Positions 18,315 to 27,408 of a stretch of 64,000 bases of DNA are shown piece after piece (position 1 is the first letter of the stretch; the number at the start of each line of letters is the position of its first letter). The stretch comes from Symbiodolus clandestinus (GTDB taxonomy: Bacteria > Pseudomonadota > Gammaproteobacteria > Enterobacterales > G038960095). Under the pieces are notes generated by a model that did no database searches, was not told where the DNA came from, and worked only from the letters and a program-made list of their open reading frames with translations. Where the stretch lies: the NCBI GenBank assembly GCA_038960095.1, contig CP152425.1, forward strand, positions 1,426,001-1,490,000, read 5' to 3'. Position numbers and translations under genes: made by a program.

Positions 18315-19109
18315 TTAGCATTGATCATCAGAGAACCATAGGGGTCCCAAGGGAGTGATCGGTAGTTGAAAGCCCTCTGGGTAAGTGACACGAACTAAAT
18401 AAAGCCCTTGCGCCTTTGCCGTAGCCGCTGATCGGCGACGATCTCTACCCGCTAACAGCTCAGCAATCCAGGAAGTTGGCCGCTGCCCGCTGCCCACCAA
18501 CAGTAGAGAGCCCACTATGTTGCGCACCATGTGATGTACGAAAGCATTGGCAGTCACTTGCAGCACCAGGTAGTTTCCTCGTCGACTCACAGACAACTGA
18601 GTGATTCGCCGCCAGGGGGAATTTGATTGACATTGACTGGCACGAAAAGCACTAAAATCGTGTTCCCCAATCAATGCCTGCCCTGCCTGATGCATTAATT
18701 TGGCATCCAAGGGCTGCCTGATCCAGCTTATGCCTGAATGCCAAAGCGCTGGGCGCCAGGAATGATTATCGATAATATAGCGATAACAGCGCGACAACGC
18801 ACTAAATCGGGCATGGAAATCCTCGGGAACCTGCCGAGCCCAGCGCAATCGAATGGTTGGCGGCAGATAACGATTACCGCCCTCTCTCCAAGCTACTAAC
18901 GGACGCTGTGCCCGGGTATCAAAATGAACCACTTGCCCGGTGGCATGTACGCCAGCATCAGTACGTCCTGCGCACACCAACATGACCGGCACAGCCGCTA
19001 CCTGTGCTAACGCAGCCTCTAAATCAGCTTGTACTGTGGCACAACCCGCTTGCTGCTGCCAGCCGCGATAATGGCTGCCGTCATACTCAACCCCTAGTGC
19101 AACCCGCAT
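18315..19109 (-). CDS. truA: tRNA pseudouridine(38-40) synthase TruA
   Basis: TruA modifies U38, U39 and U40 in the anticodon arm of many tRNAs. The catalytic motif CAGRTDAGVHATGQVVHFDT places the nucleophile at Asp51. FHARFSALSRCYRYII and FVHHMVRNIVGSLLLVGSGQ are also typical. Length is 264 (E. coli 270). It is the first gene of the truA-dedA-accD-folC-cvpA-purF run, the E. coli order without usg and dedD. Confidence 0.95.
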   Translation of the reverse strand: MRVALGVEYDGSHYRGWQQQAGCATVQADLEAALAQVAAVPVMLVCAGRTDAGVHATGQVVHFDTRAQRPLVAWREGGNRYLPPTIRLRWARQVPEDFHARFSALSRCYRYIIDNHSWRPALWHSGISWIRQPLDAKLMHQAGQALIGEHDFSAFRASQCQSNSPWRRITQLSVSRRGNYLVLQVTANAFVHHMVRNIVGSLLLVGSGQRPTSWIAELLAGRDRRRSAATAKAQGLYLVRVTYPEGFQLPITPLGPLWFSDDQC

Positions 19110-19617
19110 TTTACCTACTGATCTACTGCCCGAACCAAGAGACGGTAACTTAGCCGTCTACCCACCAGCATAAATCTTCACGAAGAGCGCAGAATACCGC
19201 TATAGCATCATCGCTACAAGTTTTTTAAAGCTATTTTTATAAAATGCAAAATAACGGATTGCTTGGCAGTATCGATTGCCACCCAGTGCTAACTAATATT
19301 TCCAGCGTGGTAATGGCTATTAGTCCAGTGCTATTAAATTGCAGTATCCTGCACGCAACTTGGGAATCTCTTCACACTGAGGTACCCAAGTTACGGGTAA
19401 CTTAGTCAACTAACAGTGATTCACCTAAAGCTACTGTTTCCCTTTGTTCAATTTATCTATTTTTTAATAACTCGATATGGCTTTTAATCATCACTTCAGA
19501 GAAAACCCATCCATCTAACCCATCCGCCCATTTTGCACAACTGGCCATCAGTCGCTATAAGAGTTCCTAATATTGACAGGCTGAAAAACCAGTTTTTACG
19601 CTGTGCTCGAGCAATTT
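19110..19617. other. intergenic region between truA and lolE, no gene recognised
   Basis: About 500 bases separate truA from the end of lolE. In E. coli truA is preceded by usg. I could not identify a usg remnant, RNA gene or transposase piece here; the truA-operon promoter should lie in it. Confidence 0.35.
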
Positions 19618-20898
19618 TTAATCCTCTGCTTGCAAAACAGTTACAGGGTCATTCTTTCTGGCTCGATAGGCAGGATAACCGCTGGCTAGTAGACTTAATA
19701 ACAACGCATACCCAAACACCTGCAAACACTGTGACCAACGCACTTGGGTAGGTAAAAAGTCGATAAAATAGAGCTGGCTAGCCAATAGCGGACAGTTTAG
19801 CAATCGCTCCAACCCACGTACCAAAGAAGTTAACTGCTGAGCAAGACAAACCCCTAATAGCATTCCACAACCACCTCCGATTAAACCGTTCAGCAGCCCG
19901 TAATTCAGTAAAATTTGGCTTAATTGCCTGGGCGTCGCTCCTAAAGTGCTTAGAATGGCTAGATCACGCTGTTTGCGTTTAAGCGTTAACAATAAACTGG
20001 TCGTGATATTTAAACAAGCAATACTAATGACCAATATCAATGCCAGATCAATCATACTCCGAACCATCTGAATATCTCGATGAAGATGGCCATATTGATC
20101 TAACCAACTTTGAGCCGTTAGCGTCGTCGGCAAGTTGGGAATCACCTGCTGTTGCACTATCGCTTCAGCTTGCCAGATAGAATAAAAATAGAGCGCTAAA
20201 TGGCTAATTGTCTGCTTTACTCTCAGCTGCTGTTGTAAAAAATTTAAGGGAAGCAACGCCATACAGTGATCCAGTTGACTACCTACTTGGAGCAACCCTA
20301 CCAACTGCACCGGTAACTTTCTGGCATGCCGCCATCCCTGGAACGAAGCTTCACGGGGTAAACTAAGCTGAACCCATTCGCCTACTTGCAGCCCCAAATC
20401 CTCTGCCAGTGATTTTCCCAATAGGAGTCGAGCCCCTCCTAAGCTAAACTGCTGCCAAGCGATTTCAGGTCGGACATGCTGTGGCCAGGGTACGGCTTGC
20501 GCCTCCGCGTCAGCATCAACGCCCCGCAACAGTAAAGCTTTAAAGCGCCTTCCTTTTTCTAGGAGCCCCACCGACTGCAAAATGGGTGTCACTGCACGGA
20601 TCTCAGGCAAAGCTTGCAGCTGCTGCGCTAACGGTTGCCAAACCTTAAAATGATTCCGTTGCCGTGAAAGCACTTCGCCATGGGGTACTAGGGCAAGGAT
20701 GCGCTGCTGCAGCGCTAACTCAAAGCCATTCATCGCGCTTAAACCGATGATTAAAGCAGCAACCCCAAGAGCCAATCCTAAAGTCGCAACCCGATTGATT
20801 AATCCATAGAGCCCTTGATGTACCGTGCAACGATAGCGCCAGGCAATCGCCAACAGCGTCGCAAAGCGCCTAAATGAGTTAGCCAAACCAATCATCAC
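19618..20898 (-). CDS. lolE: lipoprotein-releasing ABC transporter permease LolE
   Basis: LolE is one of two membrane subunits of LolCDE, which extracts outer-membrane lipoproteins from the inner membrane and hands them to LolA. It has an N-terminal membrane segment followed by LGVAALIIGLSAMNGFELAL, a periplasmic domain, then the FtsX-type segments with DIQMVRSMIDLALILVISIA, LAILSTLGATPRQLSQILL, and a final YPAYRARKNDPVTVLQ. The block QLYFIDFLPTQVRW matches LolE rather than LolC. Length is 426 (E. coli 414). ATGA overlap with lolD indicates translational coupling. Confidence 0.93.
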   Translation of the reverse strand: MMIGLANSFRRFATLLAIAWRYRCTVHQGLYGLINRVATLGLALGVAALIIGLSAMNGFELALQQRILALVPHGEVLSRQRNHFKVWQPLAQQLQALPEIRAVTPILQSVGLLEKGRRFKALLLRGVDADAEAQAVPWPQHVRPEIAWQQFSLGGARLLLGKSLAEDLGLQVGEWVQLSLPREASFQGWRHARKLPVQLVGLLQVGSQLDHCMALLPLNFLQQQLRVKQTISHLALYFYSIWQAEAIVQQQVIPNLPTTLTAQSWLDQYGHLHRDIQMVRSMIDLALILVISIACLNITTSLLLTLKRKQRDLAILSTLGATPRQLSQILLNYGLLNGLIGGGCGMLLGVCLAQQLTSLVRGLERLLNCPLLASQLYFIDFLPTQVRWSQCLQVFGYALLLSLLASGYPAYRARKNDPVTVLQAED

Positions 20899-21584
20899 TG
20901 CTCAGTTAATTGCAAGCGGCCGTCGACCAATTGCCACTGTCGCTGCAACTGCGCTGCTAACACGCTATCATGGGTGGCCACCAAAAAAGCGGTGCCTAAT
21001 TGCCGATTAAATCGCTGCATTAATTCAATTAAGCACTGGGCATTTTGGCGATCTAAGGCACCGGTTGGCTCGTCCGCTAATACCAGCGCCGGTCGATTAA
21101 TCAGAGCTCGAGCCACAGCCACCCGTTGCCGCTCACCGCCAGATAAAGCTGATGGGCGATGATGCAAACGGTCAAGTAATCCTATCTGTTCGAGCAAACC
21201 GTAGGCCTGTTCCCGAGCAACGGAACGTTTTACACCCGCAATCAACAGTGGCATGGCAACGTTTTCCCAAGCATTAAAATCAGGCAAAAGATGATGAAAT
21301 TGATAGATAAAACCTAATGAACGGTTGCGCAGCTGCGCTTTTGCCGTCATGGATAACTGATGCAGCGGTTGCTGCTGAAAAAAAATTTTGCCGGCGCTCG
21401 GCCGCTGTAAACCGCCTAGCAGCTGCAACAACGTACTCTTTCCCGAACCAGAACTGCCCAGCAAAGCTACCTGCTCACTGGCCTTTAGCTCAAGATTGAT
21501 CGCTTGCAATACAGAGACACTCTGATCGCCTTGCTGATAGCAGTGAGACAGTTGATGGCAACTTAATAGCGGCTTACTCTGCAT
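20895..21584 (-). CDS. lolD: lipoprotein-releasing ABC transporter ATPase LolD
   Basis: LolD is the ATPase powering LolCDE. Walker A GSSGSGKS lies at residues 43-50, the ABC signature is LSGGERQRVAVARAL, Walker B is LVLADEPTGAL, and the switch histidine is in LVATHD. FIYQFHHLLPDFNAWENVAM is the LolD-type Q-loop block. Length is 229 (E. coli 233). The start overlaps the end of lolC by 11 bases and the stop overlaps lolE by 4, so the three genes form one tight operon. Confidence 0.94.
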   Translation of the reverse strand: MQSKPLLSCHQLSHCYQQGDQSVSVLQAINLELKASEQVALLGSSGSGKSTLLQLLGGLQRPSAGKIFFQQQPLHQLSMTAKAQLRNRSLGFIYQFHHLLPDFNAWENVAMPLLIAGVKRSVAREQAYGLLEQIGLLDRLHHRPSALSGGERQRVAVARALINRPALVLADEPTGALDRQNAQCLIELMQRFNRQLGTAFLVATHDSVLAAQLQRQWQLVDGRLQLTEQ

Positions 21585-22770
21585 GTTGTAGTCCTTCTAT
21601 CGGTTCTAGGCCAGCGGCCTGCCAGGCGGGATAAAACGTGGCCAGTAGGGTCACGACAAAAGTGGCTAATAGCAGAAACACCAGTTGGCGTAATTGGATT
21701 TCCACTGGTAAAGCAGCCAGTGGCAGCTGCAATCGCTCGCTGATAGGGTTCAAATAGCTGGCTAATCCGATGCCCAAACCCAGACCCAAAAAACTGCCCA
21801 ATAAAGCACGAGTTGCCCCTTGAATCATAAATACCCAGACAAGCGTCCAGCGCGTAACTCCCAGTGTCTGTAGAATAGCGATCTCCCGGGTACGTGCCAA
21901 CACTTGCATGCTGAGAGCAGTCAAGATGTTAAAGCAACCGATAGCGATAATCAGAGAGAGTAGCAGTGTCATCATTCGCTTCTCGATGTTAACCGCTTGG
22001 AATAGCATGCCATAATTCTGCCGCCAATCACGCCAAACCAGGCCACTAGGCAGGTTAGGTGGTTGATTAGGCAATTGCAACGGATCTTTGAGTAGCAAGC
22101 GCCAACCACTAATATGGCCATTAGGGTAGCGCAGCAAACGGGCTGCATCCTGCTGATGAACTAATAGGTAATCACTATCCACCGAGCTGCCGACCATGAA
22201 TAATCCTGCTACCGTAAACAGCCGCTGGCTAGGCCAAGGACCCAGCGGCGTAAACTGCCGCGTTTGCGTAGCAATCAACCGAACCGAATCTCCCAGCTGT
22301 ACCCCCAATTGGCGTGCCAGTTGCACCCCTAAAATAACCCGCCAATGCTGTGGCTGTAGCACCTGTAGGCGACCCTGCAGCAGCTGTTCAGCCAATGGTT
22401 CTGGTGCTTGGGGATCAATGCCTAATAGCTTTGCACTACTGATACCGCGATCACTTTGCAGCACCACCTCAGCAGTGGTTAACGAAACGACCGCCTGCTG
22501 CCCTGGCAGCGGCTTCAGAGCAGTTTTTGGATATTGTTGAGGATTAAGCGATCCTTGAACCGGGGCAATAATAATTTGGGGAACATGTTGTAAGATGCAG
22601 CGGCGCAGTTGCTGCTGAAAGCCATTCATTACCGAAAGCACCACCACCAATGCCGCCATCCCTACCAGAATTCCTAGGGCAGCTAATCCGGCAACTCGTT
22701 GGCCTGCACCATCGGCTGTGCGGCAGTACAGATAACGACCGCTAAGTAGTGTTATTAGCGTTCGATTCAC
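21574..22770 (-). CDS. lolC: lipoprotein-releasing ABC transporter permease LolC
   Basis: LolC is the LolA-docking membrane subunit of LolCDE. A GTG start at 22770 (reading VNRTLITLLSGRYLYC) gives 398 residues, matching E. coli LolC (399) and its N terminus; the frame runs back to 22830 with no homology. Typical blocks are LVVVLSVMNGFQQQL, GSLNPQQYPKTALK, VVLQSDRGISSAKLLGIDPQ, FTPLGPWPSQRLFTVAGLF and REIAILQTLGVTRWTL. It is the first gene of lolCDE, divergent from a decayed Rpn-type gene. Confidence 0.9.
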   Translation of the reverse strand: MNRTLITLLSGRYLYCRTADGAGQRVAGLAALGILVGMAALVVVLSVMNGFQQQLRRCILQHVPQIIIAPVQGSLNPQQYPKTALKPLPGQQAVVSLTTAEVVLQSDRGISSAKLLGIDPQAPEPLAEQLLQGRLQVLQPQHWRVILGVQLARQLGVQLGDSVRLIATQTRQFTPLGPWPSQRLFTVAGLFMVGSSVDSDYLLVHQQDAARLLRYPNGHISGWRLLLKDPLQLPNQPPNLPSGLVWRDWRQNYGMLFQAVNIEKRMMTLLLSLIIAIGCFNILTALSMQVLARTREIAILQTLGVTRWTLVWVFMIQGATRALLGSFLGLGLGIGLASYLNPISERLQLPLAALPVEIQLRQLVFLLLATFVVTLLATFYPAWQAAGLEPIEGLQHAE

Positions 22771-22938
22771 TGCCACAAATCTCGATTGAAAATTCGCACC
22801 ATTTGCTCTCCACTCCCGGTTGCCAACCACTTTTGGGAATCAATCGGTTGAGATCGGCTTCCCAGCACTAAACCTACGCGTTGCCGCCAATCGCTGCTAG
22901 GGTACAATAATTGTAAAGATACCAGTGAAAAACGCACT

Positions 22939-23526
22939 ATGTTTACCAAACTGTTAGATCCTAAAAATGGTGTTGCCTTTCCTGAAAAACTTCGGTAGCG
23001 AGCAGCATAAAACAGTGTTAATCCATTTTATCAATGATATCTTAGCATTGATAAGCCATCAAAAAATTGAACAGGTCGAATGCTTAAAAACCGTTTGGGA
23101 TCCCGATATTGCGCTTAAAAAGCAGAGTATCGTTGATGCACTTTGCAAAGATGCTCAAGGTGTCCAATACAACATTGAGAGGCAAGTGGCTAAAACCCGA
23201 GGCTTTGAACAGCGTACTTAGTACTATGCCGCCAAAGCCTATGGCAAACCAGCCAATAGCGGTGATAGCTATCATCATTATTTTACCCAAAGACCTGAAG
23301 ATCTGCTCAATAACCTGCTGGAACGCTGGTACTGCTTTTTTAAGTAGGCACCACAAATAGCAACCACTGATGGGCTCAAAAAGCTAGTTGATCATCCTGA
23401 CTTAGAAAAAGCCTACCAAGCGTTAAATCAATACTACTGAAGTGAGACAGAATATCTGGCTTATGAACAAGAGTTTAAGCATATTTGAAACCATAAGGCT
23501 AGGTTAGATGACGCTGAGTATCAGGG
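22939..23526 (+). pseudogene. Rpn-family (PD-(D/E)XK) recombination-promoting nuclease remnant
   Basis: Pieces match the Rpn/PDDEXK transposase-like family: MFTKLLDPKNGVAF at 22939, then in another frame NFGSEQHKTVLIHFINDILA and TVWDPDIALKKQSIVDALCK with NIERQVAKTRGFEQR, then a stop, YYAAKAYGKPANSGDSYHH, a gap where the family has about 80 more residues, LLNNLLERWYCFFK and LEKAYQALNQYY. The D...(I/V)E-Q core survives, but several stops, frameshifts and an internal deletion make it dead. Its 3' end runs into the opposite-strand ankyrin/metallopeptidase gene. Confidence 0.8.
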
Positions 23527-25262
23527 TGAGTAACGAGGGCTGAGGAGAGATTAGCCTGATGGCTCTCAATTGCTGCCTTTCCCATGCTCAGCAAGCTAAA
23601 TAATGGATGCTTGCTAATTGCACGAGTTGGTACCCATTGCCCCGTGGGCTGCGGACTGCCATTATTCATTGAGATAGCCGCCACGGTCTGTGACAAGGCG
23701 GAAAGCGCTGGTGATTGCCTGGAATGATTGGATAAATTGGGTAAACCCTTGCTAGAAGTTGATTCTACTGGCAGCACATTAGAGCTAGCTGCCGTAGAAG
23801 CATCACTATAATGACCATCCTCCCCCTTCTCTTGGTTACAGTTATCAGCCGATAAAAATTCCTTTTCCTGTATTTGCAGTAAAACTCTCTGTACTTTTAA
23901 TATAGGTTGGCGCTTAACCGGGGATAATTCTGAAAAAGATGACAGATTTTTTAAAAACTGAGGAGCTTTAATTAACAATATCGCATCCGAAATAGTAGCA
24001 CAGTGACCGTAAGAGGCTGCTAATGCTAAAGTGGCTACTGCAAAAGTATCAGCATTGCCATGCGCCAGATGATTAGCTAAATTTGACTTATTTTCTAGCA
24101 AACATTCCAGGGCTAGCAGTTGCAAACGCTCTGCCGGTATGACTAAACCGTCTTCTGTCGTTAATTGAGTACAGGGCTGAAATTCAATAGCCCAAACATC
24201 AATGAATAGTTTAGCATACTTAATATCCTCGCTTAAATTAACTAGATGAGAGGCTTCATGCAACATCGTAATAATAAATTCTGTTACTTTATTACATGAT
24301 TCTAGTGGATTAAGATAAATAATTCCTTCATACGTAGTTGTACCTAGTTTAAGATAGCTCACTGATAATTTTATTTTATCATTAATTATATTTTTTTGAA
24401 TAATACTTTGATAAAAGTCATATACTTTAAAAATATTTTTATGTAATTTACACCTATCTAGTATATCAAACTTACCTCCAAATAAAGGAAATAATAATTC
24501 TTCGCTTAGTTCTTCTATTTTTTTATTGACTTCCAAAGTTTTAATAGCTTGCTGGCAAATTAGAGCCGCTAACTGACACAATGGAACTAAGTAAGGCGTA
24601 AAGGATTCAAACTGACTTTCATCGGTCAATAGAGTCAGCTGTTTTTCAAGATCAACGATGCTATTCCAAGTCAATGCTAATCCATCATTCTCGCTGATGG
24701 AAAGAGGTGTTGTAGGTGATGAACAATTTTCTTTCTCAACTATTTGTTGGAAATGACTTAATATTGAATAAATTTCTGCATGACTACGGCCTAATTCTAT
24801 AGGAGTTTTTCTCTGAATGTTGGTTTGCTGCAATAATTCTTTGATCTCTACTAGAGGGATATCTTGTAATAAAAAGTTAACTATATCAAGCTGCTGATAG
24901 CGAACTGCTAGATGTAATAAAGTGTCCCCTTCTAGAAAACGCAATTTCCGAGAAATCCCTACCTGTAAAGCTTTTTTAACACCTTCTAATCCTCCCGTTT
25001 GTATCAAGAGAAGTAATTTCTCTAGTGCTTGTAAATTATCTAAATAATGACTACTAATTATTAATTCTCGAACCCAAGCCAGCTGAAAATTACCTTGTGC
25101 ATCCCTAATGGCCAATGTTGACTTATCAAGGCTGTCAAGGAACTCTTGTTTGACAAATGACGATAAATCATTTGATGATTTATTGATTGGCGATTGGGAA
25201 GACAAATTTTGCCCTGAGTAAGTATCAGCACTCTCAGAATAAATATTACACTCAACGTTCAT
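23499..25262 (-). CDS. ankyrin-repeat protein with HEASH zinc-metallopeptidase-like domain
   Basis: The 587-residue protein has a polar, disordered-looking N terminus and one clear ankyrin repeat at about residues 111-133 (EGDTLLHLAVRYQQLDIV) with a second, weaker one after it. A central domain holds EFIITMLHEASHLVNLSE, where HEASH (335-339) fits the HExxH zinc motif. HGNADTFAVATLALA follows at 401-415, where Asp405 could be the third ligand as in aspzincin/M35-like proteases (HExxH plus a downstream Asp). The Ser-rich C-terminal 120 residues look disordered. No signal peptide is seen. The ATG overlaps the end of the upstream 601-aa gene by 11 bases. A secreted protease acting in the host is my inference. 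Confidence 0.7.
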   Translation of the reverse strand: MNVECNIYSESADTYSGQNLSSQSPINKSSNDLSSFVKQEFLDSLDKSTLAIRDAQGNFQLAWVRELIISSHYLDNLQALEKLLLLIQTGGLEGVKKALQVGISRKLRFLEGDTLLHLAVRYQQLDIVNFLLQDIPLVEIKELLQQTNIQRKTPIELGRSHAEIYSILSHFQQIVEKENCSSPTTPLSISENDGLALTWNSIVDLEKQLTLLTDESQFESFTPYLVPLCQLAALICQQAIKTLEVNKKIEELSEELLFPLFGGKFDILDRCKLHKNIFKVYDFYQSIIQKNIINDKIKLSVSYLKLGTTTYEGIIYLNPLESCNKVTEFIITMLHEASHLVNLSEDIKYAKLFIDVWAIEFQPCTQLTTEDGLVIPAERLQLLALECLLENKSNLANHLAHGNADTFAVATLALAASYGHCATISDAILLIKAPQFLKNLSSFSELSPVKRQPILKVQRVLLQIQEKEFLSADNCNQEKGEDGHYSDASTAASSNVLPVESTSSKGLPNLSNHSRQSPALSALSQTVAAISMNNGSPQPTGQWVPTRAISKHPLFSLLSMGKAAIESHQANLSSALVTHPDTQRHLT

Positions 25263-27057
25263 TTAAAACACTATCCTCCTTTAAACATAAAATGGCCATT
25301 CGTTGGGTGATTGCTGGCTGAGTTCCGCCTAATGACTGAGTTACTTGGGCTTGCTTTGCCCTATGCTCATGGTACACTTCAGCAAAAGCAGTCACCCGTT
25401 GCAATAATTGGTTAATATCAGCCGTAGAATCCGTACTCTGTAAAAACTCCATATATTCTGGATCTCCTGCCAAATTTAATATCAATGGTTTATAGTATTG
25501 CTTCCAAAATAGAAACTCATTCTGACTCGTTGGCAGAATATCCGTGCCGCTCGCCGCTTCAATACTCTCAGAAGTTGCTATGGGTCGTTCGCGTGATAAC
25601 TGATGATGGTTACTGAAATTGCTAGAGGAATAGACAAAATCTATGTATACATGAAACCAATTTTTGTAAATAAGTTGCGAAGTTAGAGGTATTTTACTGG
25701 ATGATGGGTTAGCTTTCTCAGATGAGGATGGTGGAGATACTGTTTGATGATTCATTGGCAGAATATCTGTGCCATCGGTCGCTAAAAAACTCTCAGCAGT
25801 TGCTGGGGATGTTTGATTATTGTTAGAATTCTTTGTTGAACTGACGGTCCTCTTCAGACGAATCCATCCAGGGTGCGGTTCCAATAAACGCTTTTGTGCA
25901 GAAATCTCAGAAATATCATTAGTCGTATCGACAAACTTATTTAATAGCTGCCTGGTGTAATCGGGTTTTTTTGACTGATAGGACAAAGTAAAACTAGGAT
26001 TTATATCATTATGGATATATTTAGCACCAGCAAGCCTGTCGACACTGCCTAATGGTTGAAACTTCGCCGGCGATGGCGATAAAAATAGCGTTTGAGCCAT
26101 TGTTACCGAATCAATTACCTGTGAAAATAATGTGGGTTCACGGATTACCTCAGCAAAAGCACCTGGAGCTCTCCCTAATTTACGACGTTTAATCGGAGGT
26201 CCGCTCGATAACTGACGATGATTACTGAAATTGCTTGAGGGATAGGCAGAATCTATGCCTGCACGATGAAACATTCTGCAAGGAAACTGCGAAGTCGGAG
26301 GCGTTTTACTGGATGATAAGTTAGTTTTCTCAGATGAGGGGGGCGGAGATACCGTCTGATGAGAAACCACCGGCGGTAGCGGCACTATCTCAGTCCCAGC
26401 CATTGGCCTAACCGGTAGGTTCGCCGTTTCACAACTAAACCACCCCCTCATCCCGCTCTTTCTGCCTGACTTAAGCGACTGCCACATCGGTACTGCCCAG
26501 TCAATGGCAGTCAGCTTGACTGACGATGAACTCCCTAATGGACGGATAGACGGTAAGCGCCACCGCCGACTGACCAATCCATGGGTAACTATCGGTAGCA
26601 TCAGTGATAGCCGGAGTGAGTAGTGCCCGAGAAGGCTGCTATTTTTTGCAGGCTCGACCGGCATCAGCGGCCGCGCTATCCATTGCGTAGAAGCCAGCTG
26701 GGTAACCCCCTGTTGACTCATAAACTGCGTTCCTCCCGCAAAGCGTAACCCGCCGTCGTCCAGCAACGGCTGCTGTCGCAGGCGGGTCCATAGCTGCTGC
26801 CGGGAGTTGATTTTTTGAGTGGGAGAGCGCTTGGACTGAGTTGTCGTGGAGCGGGCAGTGGTGTTGATTAGAATGGTTCGTTGAAATATGGGTTGATTAA
26901 GGGTTTGAGTGCGGTGTCGCTTGAGCTTCTTTAGATAGCTGCGTAACCACTCTAACCAAACACTGGGATAAGGTCTAAGTCGCTGCTGTTTCCTACGTGC
27001 TCGCCAACTTGGTGATCGCACGGTAGAAAAAAGAGTTTGTTTGGACATCCCTTTCAC
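25252..27057 (-). CDS. 601-aa Ser/Pro-rich protein with internal repeats, unknown
   Basis: I recognise no family. The N-terminal 50 residues are very basic (SWRARRKQQRLRPYPSVW, LKKLKRHRTQ). The middle is Ser/Pro-rich with two copies of a block containing HQTVSPP(P/S)SSEK..SSSK and, about 25 residues on, SSNFSNH.QLS; the second copy also shares GTDILP with the segment after it. KRRK near residues 289-293 (PIKRRKLGR) looks like a eukaryotic nuclear localisation signal. The C-terminal 80 residues are more globular (FWKQYYKPLILNLAGDPEYM). The start may be the GTG at 27057 or the ATG at 27048. It is translationally coupled to the metallopeptidase-like gene, so the pair may act together. Confidence 0.6.
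   Translation of the reverse strand: MKGMSKQTLFSTVRSPSWRARRKQQRLRPYPSVWLEWLRSYLKKLKRHRTQTLNQPIFQRTILINTTARSTTTQSKRSPTQKINSRQQLWTRLRQQPLLDDGGLRFAGGTQFMSQQGVTQLASTQWIARPLMPVEPAKNSSLLGHYSLRLSLMLPIVTHGLVSRRWRLPSIRPLGSSSSVKLTAIDWAVPMWQSLKSGRKSGMRGWFSCETANLPVRPMAGTEIVPLPPVVSHQTVSPPPSSEKTNLSSSKTPPTSQFPCRMFHRAGIDSAYPSSNFSNHRQLSSGPPIKRRKLGRAPGAFAEVIREPTLFSQVIDSVTMAQTLFLSPSPAKFQPLGSVDRLAGAKYIHNDINPSFTLSYQSKKPDYTRQLLNKFVDTTNDISEISAQKRLLEPHPGWIRLKRTVSSTKNSNNNQTSPATAESFLATDGTDILPMNHQTVSPPSSSEKANPSSSKIPLTSQLIYKNWFHVYIDFVYSSSNFSNHHQLSRERPIATSESIEAASGTDILPTSQNEFLFWKQYYKPLILNLAGDPEYMEFLQSTDSTADINQLLQRVTAFAEVYHEHRAKQAQVTQSLGGTQPAITQRMAILCLKEDSVLNER
25535..26400. repeat. internal direct repeat within the 601-aa gene
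   Basis: A segment of roughly 200 bases around 25590-25780 is similar to one around 26200-26380 (shared pieces include the reverse complement of TCAGATGAGG and TTACTGAAATTGCT). A shorter unit at 25531-25583 repeats at 25758-25810 (GGCAGAATATC). Copies have diverged but keep the frame, so the gene grew by in-frame duplication. Confidence 0.7.
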
Positions 27058-27408
27058 CCTACCTCATCTTCCATTACACTTCAGATAAATTTTAGTATAG
27101 TGATTAAACTGCTGCACCGCTACCTCTTGTCATACAACGTTACAATATCCCCACCAACTTGGCTATTTATCACAAATAAAAATAAGCTGTCATCGACTAT
27201 TGCTTTTCTCTTAGCCATAGCCTGGCCTCAAGACTAGCCAATCGGTTAACCATCGGATTTAGTAGATATCTCGTTCGGATAGCCTTCAAGCAATGCCTAA
27301 TAAAACCCCAGGTTTTCTGCCGAATGGTCAATGTCCTCTTCGGTTATTACAATCGTTATTATTTAGCATTAATACTGATTACTCATCAGTTCTAGTAAAG
27401 AGATTATT
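27058..27408. other. intergenic region between two divergent accessory genes
   Basis: About 350 bases with no gene I can support. It should contain the promoters of the 601-aa gene (minus) and the 214-aa gene (plus). Confidence 0.35.

Noticed and set aside
19533..19751. 72-codon plus frame near the lolE end
   Set aside because: Antisense to lolE over much of its length and no recognisable protein.
22767..22949. 60-codon minus frame upstream of lolC
   Set aside because: Overlaps the lolC start and the Rpn remnant with no homology recognised.
23084..23356. 90-codon minus frame over the Rpn remnant
   Set aside because: Antisense shadow; the plus strand carries the recognisable Rpn blocks.
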